A stretch of DNA of 28,703 bases from Theristus sp. LFF4_11 (Eukaryota > Nematoda > Chromadorea > Monhysterida > Xyalidae). Positions 11,512 through 21,581 of the stretch are shown one piece after another. The notes under the pieces were generated by a model. It ran no database searches and was not told the DNA's origin. It worked only from the letters and a program-made list of their open reading frames with translations. The translations under genes were made by a program, and so were the position numbers. The stretch spans positions 1-28,703 of the forward strand of contig JASANC010002995.1 in the NCBI GenBank assembly GCA_030248135.1, in the 5' to 3' direction. Position 1 is the stretch's first letter. Every line of letters begins with the position of its first letter.

Positions 11512-11578
11512 AGGCTTGGCTTAGGTTAGGATTAGGTTAGGATCAAGTTAGGCTTAGGATTAGGCTTTAGGATTAAGA
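11512..11578 (+). repeat. Degenerate telomere-like TTAGG array (left copy)
   Basis: About ten TTAGG cores are followed by T, A or C, including exact TTAGGC units, between GGCTTGGCTTAGG and TTAAGATTTG. TTAGGC is the usual nematode telomere unit and TTAGG the arthropod one; neither is clean here. It lies inside the hAT cargo. The 17-bp start AAAAGGCTTGGCTTAGG recurs at 12968-12984. Confidence 0.6.
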
Positions 11579-12361
11579 TTTGAATCAGGTCCGTTTTAGC
11601 AATGTCCGACAACGAGCGTGTCGGTTTTTAAAAAAGAAGGGCAACCCATTTTCAGGGCACATTAAAGAAAAAATTTCAAAAATTTTTAATAAAAAAAATA
11701 AAAAAAATGCTCATTTTTTTACTTTAAAAAAAATTAAAAAAATTTTTTTTTTGACCCTTACATCTCTAGGTGGACGTGGACCCCCCCCACAGAAAATTTT
11801 GAAAAAATGCACCCCCCCATGGGGGGGTCCCCCCACGTTACCATAGGTTGGACCCCCCCCTCACTTTTTGGTCGGCACCCCCCCCCCCACGGCACCATAC
11901 CCCCCCCCCCCTTCGAAAATTGTTTTGGGCCCACCCCACGGTACTGCAGCCAATAAGAGCCCAGAACTGCCGTGTATTTTTTGTTACTCGCAGAGCCACA
12001 CCGTCATATATGGAACTTGTAACATCAGCCGCGTGAAGCAAACAAAACTGACCGTGACCAGACACGTTTTGATTCAATCTTTGAATTTCCCGCCAAGCAA
12101 AAACATTTTTTATATTTGCAACCTGTTTCCAGCCAATAAGGTTTATTTAGACCGATTTTAGGCCAATTTTATTTTTTTTGAATTTTTTTCAAATTTTGAG
12201 CATTTTTTCAAAAAACATCGGGTCTGTAGTTTTATCAATGCTTTTCTGGTCTAGACCAGACCCGACATCGGGTCTGTAGTTTTATCACACAATTTTTATC
12301 GGGTCGGGTCGGGTGCGGGTCTGTAGTTTTATCAATGCCCTAAAATCTATGCTTTTCGGCT

Positions 12362-12470
12362 GAGGGAGCAAAAAAATGAAAATCCCATTTTTTTCTTTAA
12401 AAAAATTTAAAAAAAATTTAATTAAAATTTTTTTTCAAAATGCCGAAAATCTGATCCTGCTGATGGTCAA
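12362..12470 (-). repeat. AT-rich dispersed repeat, copy C
   Basis: This diverged member of the 7312-7435 family directly follows the foldback element. Reading the minus strand: TTGTTGACCATCAGCAGGAT, CAGATTTTCGGCATTTTG, long T/A runs, GGGATTTTCATTTTTTTGCT. Confidence 0.5.
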
Positions 12471-12593
12471 CAAAAATAGTTGCCTTCGAACGTAATTATT
12501 CAACCGGTTTGTTGGAGTTTTATTTTTCATAAAACTATAAATCTTGAAACTTGAATCTTGAATAAAAGTCCAAGTTTTATGGATCAGCAGGGC

Positions 12594-12665
12594 CAGTACC
12601 GAGGGCGAAAGCAAATTTTCGAGGGGGGGGGGGTGTCGTCACGTGGGGGCGGGGGTGCCGAAATG
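12594..12665 (+). mobile_element. hAT-like terminus, different subfamily
   Basis: CAGTACCGAGGGCGAAAGC starts at 12594 and is followed by AAATTTTCGAG and a long G run, the same layout as the other hAT ends but with a GAGGGCGAAAG variant. A matching opposite end and the TSD (preceding 8 bp AGCAGGGC) were not found. The mirrored terminus ends at 15122. Confidence 0.5.
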
Positions 12666-12744
12666 GAAAATGGCCTTATTTAGTTCTGAAATTGCAATAT
12701 TCAAACTCAGCGCGTCAGCGCGTTTCGTTTAGAGTGCAGTGCAC

Positions 12745-12865
12745 CTATTTTTGTCGATCATCAGATTTTCCCCGGCATTTCAAAAAATTTGTAATTAATT
12801 ATTTTTTAATTTTTTTGGGGATTTGGGATTTTCCACTTTTTTCGAGTCGAGCCCTCTTATTAATG
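12745..12865 (+). repeat. AT-rich dispersed repeat, copy B
   Basis: Order: TTTTTGTCGATCATCAGATT, CCCCGGCATTTCAAAAAATT, GTAATTAATTATTTTTTAAT, GGGGATTTGGGATTTTCCAC, TTTTTTCGAGTC. It is the best-preserved copy of the 7312-7435 family, in opposite orientation, and is mirrored at 14880-14970. Confidence 0.55.
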
Positions 12866-12984
12866 CATCATTATTAAAACAGCTGCATCTGCAGTTCCGG
12901 TGCTCCTCCTCTATAACACAGGAAAGAAAAAAATGCAAAAACTAAATTGATCATTTTCACCTTATCAAAAAGGCTTGGCTTAGG

Positions 12985-13245
12985 ATTAGGGGCGCTATCC
13001 TATTTTAGAGTAGCTTTCAAAAAATAAAGTAGCAAAGAAAAAATAAAGTAGAAAAGAAAAAATAAAGTAGCTTTCAAAAAATAAAGTAGCAAAGAAAAAA
13101 TAAAGTAGCAAAAAATTTTCATATGAATAATACACTGTCCTATTTTAGAGTAGCAACGATATAACAATCATACACTGTCCTATTTTAGAGTAGCAACACT
13201 ATCCTATTTTAGAGTAGCAACACTATCCTATTTTAGAGTAGCAAC
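12985..13245 (+). repeat. Satellite-like array, left arm only
   Basis: Two interleaved motifs are seen. TCCTATTTTAGAGTAGC occurs five times (near 12994, 13137, 13176, 13202, 13226), the last copies spaced 23-25 bp. AAAATAAAGTAGC occurs five times between 13021 and 13110. The right arm has at most one degenerate copy near 14730. The array accounts for the roughly 270-bp excess of the left arm here. Confidence 0.75.
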
Positions 13246-13592
13246 ATATAAACAGCTCATTTAAAGCTATTTCAGCCGCGAAACTTTGTAAACCTACGTT
13301 ATTTTGCACGGAGATTTCAAATTTTGACCTTGTGGGTTACGGTAACGCCCGGTTTGGTCCCAACACGATCTTAGTTTCGTCAACAATCCACAAACAGCTT
13401 GGTAACCGCAACCAAATCGGTGATACATGCTAGATTAAGGTTATTTTGCACGCAGATTTTGAATTTCAGCTTTCTGGATTACGGTAACGCGTGGTTTTGT
13501 CTCAACACAATTTTAGTTTTAAGCACAGCGTACACACACGACAACACACAACAACACACACACGCGCAAATGCTAATTGTTTGGGATTGGGT
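13246..13592. other. Innermost left arm; no gene seen
   Basis: Matches 14389-14720 inverted. It holds two related sub-repeats, each with GTTATTTTGCACG, AGATTT, TTACGGTAACGC and CACAATTTTAGTTT-like parts (13297-13390 and 13438-13520), and a CA-rich tract at 13527-13566. Open frames in both arms across it are mirror images and not separate genes. Confidence 0.55.
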
Positions 13593-13750
13593 TGGAGTTG
13601 ATTATCGGATAATTGTCGTAATTATAGTGATTATTTGTAGTTTTCCATCATTACTGATTCCTTTATAACCACCGTATTTGTGATTTACGGGTTGTTCTAT
13701 ATTACTCGTCTGCTCTCTATCTTCGATAAACTCACCACTTATTTCAACTG

Positions 13751-14392
13751 GTGAGCCCTCCGGTTGATCATCGTATACCTTCAGGAGTCTCAGTGCCGTC
13801 GGTCAGTTCACAATTGAGTGTGATGACCAAAGGTCTGTTGTTTCGATTGGTGCAAAATATCGAAAAATTTCGCGATCGTGAAACTTTGAACAGACTGTGC
13901 AGGACGCTAAAGCAGCAGTACGAATTGCGTCACCATGAGCTGTACAAGATGCAAAACAGGGTTGCACCGTCGAACAAGTTTTCGTTCAAGAAGCTGCTGT
14001 ACAAAACTCGGGCGTTCATTCTGGAGTACTTCGAGTACTTCTCAACCATGTCTTTGGAGGGCGATTGGCACATCCCTCGTTGTTCACAGGTGTCTTCCAG
14101 GTCAAGTGTGCTGATGTCTGGATTGATTGGAAGCGCATTTCGTGAATGCTTGTTGTCAGCGAGTGCCAGAAACTGTGCATCTCATCAGATTGCACCACAT
14201 AGCGTTTCTATGTGCAACATTTCACATTGGCAACTAAACGGCGTTCCCAAACAATTAGCACACGGGATCAATAGACTAAAAGAGCGTGGGTGCGTCACTA
14301 CAATTGCTGTGCACGTAGCATACGGGGCCCACAGGACCATGGGTTCAAGAAGGCGTGGGTGCGTCACTACAATTGAAAGTCTCTTGGTCTAA
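13751..14392 (+). CDS. Unrecognised open frame in the palindrome spacer
   Basis: This is the only long frame in non-duplicated DNA between the arms. The first 115 or so codons look genuinely coding: third positions are often G or C, and the product is basic and helix-prone (LLFRLVQNIEKFRDRETLNR, then FSFKKLLYKTRAFILEYFEY). After about 14089, where TTCACAG|GTGTCTTCC offers a donor, composition becomes less coding-like and includes a duplicated RGCVTTI segment caused by a 23-bp direct repeat, so the true exon may stop near 14088. The start at 13751 is the first ATG; MTK at 13823 is another choice. No signal peptide, membrane helix or known motif is visible. I do not recognise the family. Confidence 0.45.
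   Translation: MSPPVDHRIPSGVSVPSVSSQLSVMTKGLLFRLVQNIEKFRDRETLNRLCRTLKQQYELRHHELYKMQNRVAPSNKFSFKKLLYKTRAFILEYFEYFSTMSLEGDWHIPRCSQVSSRSSVLMSGLIGSAFRECLLSASARNCASHQIAPHSVSMCNISHWQLNGVPKQLAHGINRLKERGCVTTIAVHVAYGAHRTMGSRRRGCVTTIESLLV
14284..14375 (+). repeat. Pair of 23-bp direct repeats in spacer
   Basis: GCGTGGGTGCGTCACTACAA plus TTG occurs at 14284-14306 and 14353-14375, 69 bp apart start to start. A second short direct repeat, TCCCAAACAATTAGCA, occurs at 14245-14260 and 14399-14414. The latter lies inside the right arm, so the spacer's right part may derive from arm DNA. Confidence 0.7.
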
Positions 14393-14720
14393 CCCAATCC
14401 CAAACAATTAGCATTTGCGCGCGTGTGTGTGTGTTGTTGTGGGCTGTCGTGTGTGTACGCTGTGCTTAAAACTAAAATTGTGTTGAGACAAAACCACGCG
14501 TTACCGTAATCCAGAAAGCTGAAATTCAAAATCTGCGTGCAAAATAACCTTAATCTAGCATGTTTCACCGATTTGGTTGCGGTTACCAAGCTGTTTGTGG
14601 ATTGTTGACAAAACTAAAATCGTGTTGGGACCAAACCGGGGACACAAGATAAATTTGAGTCTCCGATCAAAAATACGTAGGACAAAGTTTCCGCGGCGAA
14701 ATGCTTTAAATGGTGTTTAT

Positions 14721-15362
14721 GTTGCACTAAATAGGAGTGTTCTCGAGTGTTACTAGAGAGTAGGGTCAAAAAAAATTTTTTTTTTTTTTTAAAGTAAAAA
14801 ATGAGCTTTTTTATTTTTTTATTAAAATTTTTGAAATTTTTCTTTGGAGAGGAGGAGGGAGGAGGGGAGAGGGGAGAAAAGTGAAAAATCCCAAATCCCC
14901 AAAAAAATTAAAAAATAATTAATTACAAATTTTTGAAATGCCGGGGAAAATCTGATGATCGACAAAAATAGGTGCACTGCACTCTAAACGAAACGCGCTG
15001 ACGCGCTGAGTTGGATATTGCAATTTCAGAACTAAATAAGGCCATTTTCCATTTCGCACCCCCGCCCCCACGTGACGACACCCCCCCCCCCCCTCGAAAA
15101 TTTGCTTTCGCCCTCGGTACTGGCCCTGCTGATCCATAAAACTTGGACTTTTATTCAAGATTCAAGTTTCAAGATTTATAGTTTTATGAAAAAATAAAAC
15201 TCCAACAAACCGGTGTAATTACGTTCGAAGGCAACTATTTTTGTTGACCATCACCAGGATCAGATTTTCGGCATTTTGAAAAAAAATTTTAATTAAATTT
15301 TTTTTAAATTTTTTAAAGAAAAAAATGGGATTTTCATTTTTTGCTCCCTCAACCGAAAAGCA
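14721..15362. other. Right-arm AT repeats and hAT-like terminus; no gene
   Basis: The content mirrors 12350-13000. A/T hairpin runs are at 14770-14840, a purine block of GGAG units at 14848-14876 is not found on the left, and AT-rich dispersed repeats lie at 14880-14970 and 15225-15360. A hAT-like end, GCCCTCGGTACTG, finishes at 15122. TTGAATCTTGAATAAAAGTC and its mirror here are simple near-repeats. Confidence 0.5.
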
Positions 15363-16105
15363 TAGATTTTAGGGCATTGATACCAGACCCGCACCCGACC
15401 CGACCCGATAAAAATTGTGTGATAAAACTACAGACCCGATGTCGGGTCTGGTCTAGACCAGAAAAGCATTGATAAAACTACAGACCCGATGTTTTGAAAA
15501 AATGCTCAAAATTTGAAAAATTCAAAAAAATAAAATTGGCCTAAAAAATTTTTAAATAAAACTTATTTGCTGGAAACAGGTTGCAAATATAAAAAATGTG
15601 ATAGCTAGGCGGGAAATTCAAAGATTGAATCAAAACGTGTCTGGTCACGGTCAGTTTTGTTGCTTCACGCGGCTGATCACAAGTTCCATATATGACGGTG
15701 TGGCTCCTGCGAGTAACAAAAAATACACGGCAGTTCTGGGCTCTTATTGGTGCAGTACCGTGGGGTGGGCCCAAAACAATTTTCGAAGGGGGGGGGGGGT
15801 ATGGTGCCGTGGGGGGGGGGGGTGCCGACCAAAAAGTGAGGGGGGGGTCCAACCATATGGTAACGGGGGGGACCCCCCCATGGGGGTGCATTTTTCAAAA
15901 TTTTCTGTGGGGGGGGTCCACGTCCACCTAGAGATGTAAGGGTCAAAAAAAATTTTTTTATTTTTTTAAAGTAAAAAAATGAGCATTTTTTTTTATTTTT
16001 TTTATTAAAAATTTTTAAAATTTTTTCTTTAATGTGCCCTGAAAGGGGTTGCCCTTCTTTTAAAAACCGACACGCTCGTTGTCGGACATTGCTAAAACGG
16101 ACCTG

Positions 16106-16172
16106 ATTCAAATCTTAATCCTAAAGCCCTAATCCTAAGCCTAACTGATCCCTAACCTAATCCTAACCTGCC
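16106..16172 (-). repeat. Degenerate telomere-like TTAGG array (right copy)
   Basis: Complement of the 11512-11578 array, reading CCTAA with T, G or C variants. Unit order is partly rearranged (CCCTAATCCTAAGCCTAACT), so the array has drifted since duplication. Confidence 0.6.
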
Positions 16173-16244
16173 AAGCCTTTTCAGGAAGTAAGATGTGAGA
16201 ACAATTGCGTTTTGAACAAGTTCTGTTGGGGCCGGAGCGTGTGC

Positions 16245-16320
16245 ACGCGCGCTAGTGGATCTGAGCATGAGCATGCCGATGCCCGTGCGCGTGCGTTTTA
16301 AAAAAAGAAGCGCCAGGCTG
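16245..16320 (+). repeat. GC-rich dispersed module inside hAT (right copy)
   Basis: Mirror of 11381-11460, reading GCGCTAGTGGATCTGAGCAT, GAGCATGCCGATGCCCGTGC, GCGTGCGTTTTAAAAAAAGA. The ATGATC of the left copy has lost two bases here. Confidence 0.5.
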
Positions 16321-16547
16321 AAAATGCCGTTTTTGGCATAATTTTTTCGAAAGTTCAACAAAGAAATTTTCTTTGACTTTACCTTGTCACTTAGTCTTCA
16401 ACGCTGCAGGTGGTATTCTGGATTGATTTATCGACTGTTTTCAGCCTTGGTGAGTGATGATCGACCGCGCATTGAAATACGAGCGTCGCAAAGGCTAGTT
16501 CAACAAATTCCGATGTCGCTAAGTTGAGATAGAACGAGAACTCACAT

Positions 16548-16688
16548 TTACGCATCGTTTTTCAGGATCTCGAAAGGTGGAAATTGCACTGTCTGCCACT
16601 GCAAGCGTAACTTCGTTGGTTGCTCGTTGCTGTTTCGCCTCGTGTCGTCAGCATGATCACACCGGTTTGTTGTGGAACTTGTTTCCAT
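16548..16688 (-). CDS. Small open frame inside hAT cargo (right copy)
   Basis: A 46-residue frame, apparently the same as at 10999-11139. The flanking DNA is only slightly more diverged, so there is little evidence of selection. Function unknown. Confidence 0.2.
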   Translation of the reverse strand: METSSTTNRCDHADDTRRNSNEQPTKLRLQWQTVQFPPFEILKNDA

Positions 16689-18087
16689 GTTATTTGAGGT
16701 GAGTTGAGAGGGCAAAACACGAGACGTGATGTCGTCGGCTGGGAAAATGGATCGCCGAAACCAAGTCTGAAATTTTCCCCTCCTCCCCCATGAGTGGGGG
16801 TCATATGGTAAGTCGGTGGCTCCTCAGATAGTGATATTCGGACTCCCTGAAAAAATTCTGCAACAACTTCCATTTTAAAAAAAAAATTAAAATTTTTTTT
16901 TAAGAAAAAAAATAGAAAATTTTTTTTTTTGACATCTCTAGGTCCACCCCCACCCCCCCCTGATATTTTTCGCTCAAATTTTGAAGGGAAAAACGCTAAA
17001 TTTTGCTGCAAATCGTTGAAATTACAATGAAGATGGTCAAGTTATCATATATTCAGCTTATATTATGGACTTTATAGACAAAAATCATGATTTTCGAAAA
17101 ATTTAGGGTGTACGGAAAATTTTGGGGGGGGGGGGTCTCCGCCAGAGCACCAAAATTCATGGGGGTGTGGGGGGTGGAGGTAGGCCTGAGAGTCCGATGG
17201 GGGGGTGGCACGATGCCCCCCCCCCCCCCCCACCCGACGGTCTCTGGTGCTCTGGGGGGTGGTGGTACCCCCCCCCCACCCCCCTCGCCCACGGTACTGA
17301 TTGGCTGCTCTGTTATCGATTTCCCAACGTGCATGAGCGTCGACACGAATCAGGATTTCCTGGATTTCACGCGTTCGATATTGTTGCTGCATGCAGCTGA
17401 TGTTACACGTTTCGTATATGACAGAGTGTGGCTTGAAAGCAACAACACGACAATGCTGTACTGCGCAGGGCTTTTGCTGTGCATTGGTGCATGTGGATTC
17501 ATTATCGCTTTTGTGCAAAATGTCCTTCAGATTGTGTGTCGTGTGTTGTATCTCGCATAGCCACACTCTATCATTTACAAAACGTAACACCAGCGTGCAG
17601 TAACAATAGTGCAGCGTGAAATCCAGGAAATCCTAAATCCTGAGTCGATGCTCATGCACGTTGGGAAACCGATAACATGAGCAGCCAATACGAGCCCAGA
17701 ACTGCCGTGTATGTCTTGTTACTCGCAGAGCCACACCGTCATATATGGAACTTGTAACATCAGCCGCGTGAAGCAAACAAAACTGACTGTGACCAGACCA
17801 GACACGTTTTGATTCAATATTTGAATTTCCCGCCAAACAAAAACATTTTTTATATTTGCAACCTGTTCCCAGCCAACTACGTTTATTTTGGCCGATTTTG
17901 GGCCAATTTTATTTTTTGTCTTTTTTTTCAAATTTTGGAGCACTTTTTCAAAAACATCGGGTCTGTAGTTTTATCAACCTTTTCTGGCCTAGACCCGACC
18001 CGACATCGGGTCTGTAGTTTTATCAACAATTTTTATCGGGTCGGGTCTGGTGCGGGTCTGTAGTTTTATCAATACCCTGAGATTTTA

Positions 18088-19190
18088 TTGTTTCTGACCA
18101 AACAAGCAGCTTGTTTGCACAAAATGTTATGTATTTTACAAGAATTTCTGGGTTGGCCTGCTTTATTAAAAACCGCTCCAGATAAACCACGCTCTGTCGG
18201 AAAAGTTTTGTAAAGGTGGCAGACAAATACTAATTAGAAAGAAAATTGAAGAAAAGGAAGAAAAAAAGGAAAGGAAAGGGTTTTGATTGGTTTGCCTACT
18301 TTATTCAAAAAGCGTAGAATAAATCACGCTTTACAAAGTAAATTTGAAAAAATAATAAGTTTCCTTTATTAAGAAATGTCCGGAAGTAGCAGAAAGAACA
18401 AAAAAGTAACGACGATTGTTGTTTGAACCTTTTTGAACTGGATTTGAAAACTAAAACGTGAAATAGAACAGGCTAAGTCTTAAGTTTTGCAAGTTAAACT
18501 CGTGAAACGCGACGGCAACAATGGGCAAATAAAACTAACGAAAACCGACGGCGACGGGACGAAGTGAAAAAGCCACAAGACAAAACGAACAGAAACACAA
18601 CAGGCTGAAAGGAATGAAATTGAAGGGAGTGGGCTGAATAAAGTAAAAACAGCTGAGGACGTTAGGAATGGGACGACACATGAGAAAACAGGCTGCCAGG
18701 TGAAGGCAGCGTTTCACTGGAGACAGGAAGGGATGGTATGATGGGGACGGCGGCTTGCTGGACTGAATACGTGAACCAACCTCAATTGAGATGAACACTT
18801 CCTTCAACACGTGTGTGACGTGGCTCGTTATGGCACGACTCATTCAACTCAACTCCAACTCATTTTTAACTTTCTCATTCTGCACGTGTTTTTTGCATTC
18901 TCATAGTTGCACGCAAACCGAAAAAAAACAATCTTACCAAGACAAATGAAACGAAACGATATCAGTTCACCTTCACCAATTCTGAAACCAGAAGCTGAAT
19001 TGCACCTGCCTTCATAGACTCAAAACCTAAGAAGCAACTTCAGATTGTTTCAAACAAAAAACAACGACGTAACGTGAATGACGTTACTAGAACACGAAAT
19101 CGAATCACAAATGTGAAAAGCAAAAATGGCAAAAATGTTGTGTTGGTGTGGTGGTGATCGTTGAACATTCATACATGCGATGGTCGTTGA
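18088..19190. other. No clear gene; mirror of 8460-9566
   Basis: The part next to the foldback element (18088-18300) is almost unchanged relative to the left arm, and the outer part is more diverged. The exon-like stretch corresponding to 8633-8727 lies at about 18930-19016 on the minus strand, with two residue changes. Nothing else is recognisable. Confidence 0.4.
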
Positions 19191-19505
19191 TTGGTTGTGG
19201 TGATTCAAATTTTTTGGCAAACATGTAAAAATTATGACCACCGAAATAAAAATTCGATGTTGTCTATTTCATACAGTTCACGTCAGCAAAAAAATCTCGG
19301 TCAACCAGAGCGCCCCTCAATTCAGTTTTCACCGAATAACAGCTGCGTTCCTTGCATCGCCGTCAACTCGCCATCCAACATCATTGTTGTTGTCATCACA
19401 ATCCTGCGTGAACAAAGTCATTGCGCGTCGTTGTGCTCATGCCCGTTTAATACTAACGGTTGTCAAATCGCAGTCGTGAACCTCGTCAAAACAGTTCAAT
19501 CCTGA
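19191..19505 (+). pseudogene. Exon-like open frame with weak WD40 flavour (right copy)
   Basis: Partner of 8085-8459. RPSIQFSPNNSC and the start (MVVVIQ..., YDHRNKNSMLSISYSSRQQK) are kept, but the second half differs at many positions (for example FNTNGCQIAVVN against FNHNGCLIAFAE) and then stops earlier. Substitution looks unconstrained, consistent with a pseudoexon in both arms. Confidence 0.3.
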
Positions 19506-19794
19506 AAAAAACTTTTATTCAGCTCAATGAAACAACAATGTGTTTGGAACGAAGCACATAAATAACCACTATCCGTGGAGTGACGATGCGGATGAGTGAG
19601 CAAGAGAGGAAACGAAGAGATTAGCGTCCGATGAACAGCCATATTCTTGATGATGCCATGGAATTTATGCGATTCGAAACGCCAAACCACGTCGTTACTC
19701 AGGTCATTCTAAAAATTTCAAATTTAGTTTCATTGCTTGTTTTGGCATAAAAGTCTGATCAGGTTTAGAATTTCTTCGCTTCGCTCAAGAGCGA

Positions 19795-20003
19795 CCCGAC
19801 TGTGGTGTGCTGAGGATTCACACCGCGAGGGTTGGACACTGTTTTTGCGGTTTCGCAAGCGAAGACCGCGGCGACCCCGGCCTCGTCCGTTCGACAAGTC
19901 GGCGACGGGTCGCCGCGGAGCTTACTTACTGGGCGAAACGGCAAAAACAGTGTCCAGCCCTCGTGGTGTCAGTCCGCAGCCCACAAAGCAAAAACTGACG
20001 TTG
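19795..20003. mobile_element. Imperfect hairpin element (right copy)
   Basis: Mirror of 7651-7843. Arms are CACACCGCGAGGGTTGGACA, CTGTTTTTGCGGTTTCGC and GGGCGAAACGGCAAAAACAG, TGTCCAGCCCTCGTGGTGT. The arm pairing is better preserved here than in the left copy. Confidence 0.6.
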
Positions 20004-20199
20004 GCTACAAGCCAACCCAAGAAAATTAGGATGAATCTAAAAATCATTGCAGTTTTTCCTTAAAAAATTCAAGTTTCCTGATTCACAATTTCACGAATGA
20101 ATCGTAACTCCCGAAAATGAGTAGGATGATGATTTATGGATGCTGCATAGGGCACGCTCAAGCAGAAAGACAGTGGTCAAGTGAAAAGCAGAACGTCAG

Positions 20200-20315
20200 A
20201 TTTTTGTCGACCATCAGATTTTTCTCCGACATTTGGAACTTTTTTAATTAATTTACAAATTGAAAAAATAATAAAAAAACATCGGGATTTTCACTTTTTT
20301 CCGAATCTAGTCTTT
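20200..20315 (+). repeat. AT-rich dispersed repeat, right-arm copy
   Basis: Order: TTTTTGTCGACCATCAGATT, TCTCCGACATTTGGAAC, TTTTTTAATTAATTTACAAA, CATCGGGATTTTCACTTTTT, CCGAATCTAGTC. Mirror of 7312-7435. Confidence 0.55.
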
Positions 20316-20702
20316 GATTCATCAAGCCACACTTCTGCGAGCAAACAGCGGGTAATTCAGCACAAATGACTCAAACTTGCCGCTTTCATCGCACACGTTC
20401 AAGCCGTGCTCTTGTGCCAGTCGCCGCGTTTCTGGTTGAATTTCGCTCAGCGACATCGAGATGTCTAAAAACATGCGAAGTTGCCTCCTTCAAAAAACGA
20501 GATTCAAAACATCGCCTGTATTTGTTCACCGTTCACCAGAGAATAACTGGTGTCAACCAGAGAATGTAAATTATCGATGCGCAATGCGACTTTTTTGCAA
20601 TGAATCAGAAAACTCAGAAGGCAACAAATGAAACAAAGCTGTTCCCAATTTTGAATACTCAAACTGCACTATAAAACTGATCACTGGAGTGAAACTCCTC
20701 AC

Positions 20703-20783
20703 CATTCGTTGTCGCTCTAGCTGACGGAAGACAACACCGATTTCTTCGCATTCACAATGGACGTTGTCCAAACAGCCGGACAT
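20703..20783 (-). pseudogene. Exon-like fragment, unrecognised (right copy)
   Basis: ATG opens a 27-codon frame, MSGCLDNVHCECEEIGVVFR then QLERQRM, followed by GTGAGG, a good donor. The product is acidic then basic and probably helical. In the left arm the ATG and the frame are broken. Only one exon is present in the arm. I cannot name the gene. Confidence 0.4.
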
Positions 20784-21581
20784 GATGACTGCAGTTGCAA
20801 CGTCGCGTCGGGGGATTTCGGGATCAGTCGATCCAAGCCAGTCGTAAATTGTGATGATCCTCGGTAGGCTTCTAAAAAGTTGATTTATTTGCTCAAATTT
20901 AACAAACGAAGAAGGAGAAATTCGTTTGTTTTGTGTTTTTTATTGTGTTGAACGAATACGTGAAAATGAAGGTGACGACAAACGATGAAATTTATAGGAA
21001 AGTAAAAAATCAATTTTTGGGGGTGACGTGCTGGTGCTATTCGTGCATTTTGAAACGTCAGTAGTTCACTGACTGACGAAGTGACACGGAAATTTGATTG
21101 AATTAAAGAATGGTCTTTTCTTTTGGTCCTTTCTTCTTTCGACGTTTTTCGTTCGTCTGGCGTTTGAATGAAAAATAAAAACCTGCCGCACCAAGGCGTC
21201 GCGACGGTAGTTATGAAGAACTGCGAGCCGTTGGTGTCCTTGCCTGCGTTTGCCATGCTAAGCATTCGCTTCGTTGTGTGGCGGACGCGAAAGTTTTTAT
21301 CGGCAAACTTCGCTCCGTAGATCGACTCGCCGTTGCCGTTGCCGCGCATGAAATCCCCGCTCTAGAAACGGGGAGACGGACAGGGAGTTGAGACGAATTA
21401 TTCATATCAGCCACGATGGTTCGATCGAGTTTTTGCGAGAAAAAGACAGATTCGGGTTCTTTTGCACTTTTTATGTACGACCTATTTTTTAAACGTGTCC
21501 CACTGAAATGAGTCATGCGCCGCTAAACATGCGCTTGCCGTTCACAGCAAACCAGACTTTCCGTTTAGCCGATTGCTTCCC

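Larger units (their letters stand above)
10366..11946 (+). mobile_element. hAT-like element nested in foldback element (left copy)
   Basis: Ends are CAGTACCGTGGGC (10366) and CCACGGTACTG (11946), flanked by the 8-bp TSD CAGCCAAT at 10358-10365 and 11947-11954. An 8-bp TSD and CA...TG termini are characteristic of hAT transposons. The opposite terminal repeat of the host element (9958-9975, CTCGTATTGGCTGCTCATG) is an uninterrupted version of the same site, so the empty target is visible in this window. Outer parts are G/C-homopolymer rich. The interior (10745-11765) differs completely from the other hAT copies. No transposase is seen. Confidence 0.85.
9576..12340 (+). mobile_element. Mutator-like foldback element with long terminal inverted repeats (left copy)
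   Basis: The left repeat (9576-10102, 527 bp) and right repeat (10226-10365 plus 11955-12340, 526 bp after removing a nested hAT) are imperfect reverse complements. The ends are GGGTATTGATAAAACTACAG and its complement with one change, flanked by a 9-bp TSD. GGG ends, 9-bp TSD and very long terminal repeats are features of the Mutator superfamily. The subterminal region carries three copies of TTGATAAAACTACAGACCCG (near 9580, 9629 and 9680). About 70 bp starting CACGCGGCTGATGTTACA is repeated at 9886 and 10056. The 123-bp loop has no gene, so the element is non-autonomous. Confidence 0.75.
15753..17299 (-). mobile_element. hAT-like element nested in foldback element (right copy)
   Basis: Starts CAGTACCGTGGGG (15753) and ends GCCCACGGTACTG (17299). 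The right TSD is ATTGGCTG (17300-17307); on the left it reads ATTGGTG, one base short. Interior order matches the left copy reversed: A/T runs, TTAGG array, GC module, small frame, then the AATTTTGAAGG and TATATTCAGC common part. The G/C runs differ in length between the copies. Confidence 0.82.
15372..18077 (-). mobile_element. Mutator-like foldback element (right copy)
   Basis: Mirror of 9576-12340. It begins GGGCATTGATA after TAGATTTTA and ends ATCAATACCC before TGAGATTTTA. The 23-bp subterminal repeat nearest the left end has lost part of its sequence (ATTGATACCAGACCC). The same insertion point and the same nested hAT as on the left show that both insertions predate the palindrome. Confidence 0.75.

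Noticed and set aside
9576..12340. A virus-like giant element or retrovirus using these terminal repeats
   Set aside because: No polymerase, integrase, capsid or protease motif is visible, and the repeats are inverted with a 9-bp duplication.
12985..13245. A CRISPR array
   Set aside because: Units are irregular, adjacent or overlapping, without distinct spacers, and the window is eukaryotic.
13399..14589. Two paralogous genes starting MVTATKSV at 13399 (+) and 14589 (-)
   Set aside because: They are the same non-coding inner-arm DNA read from opposite sides of the spacer.
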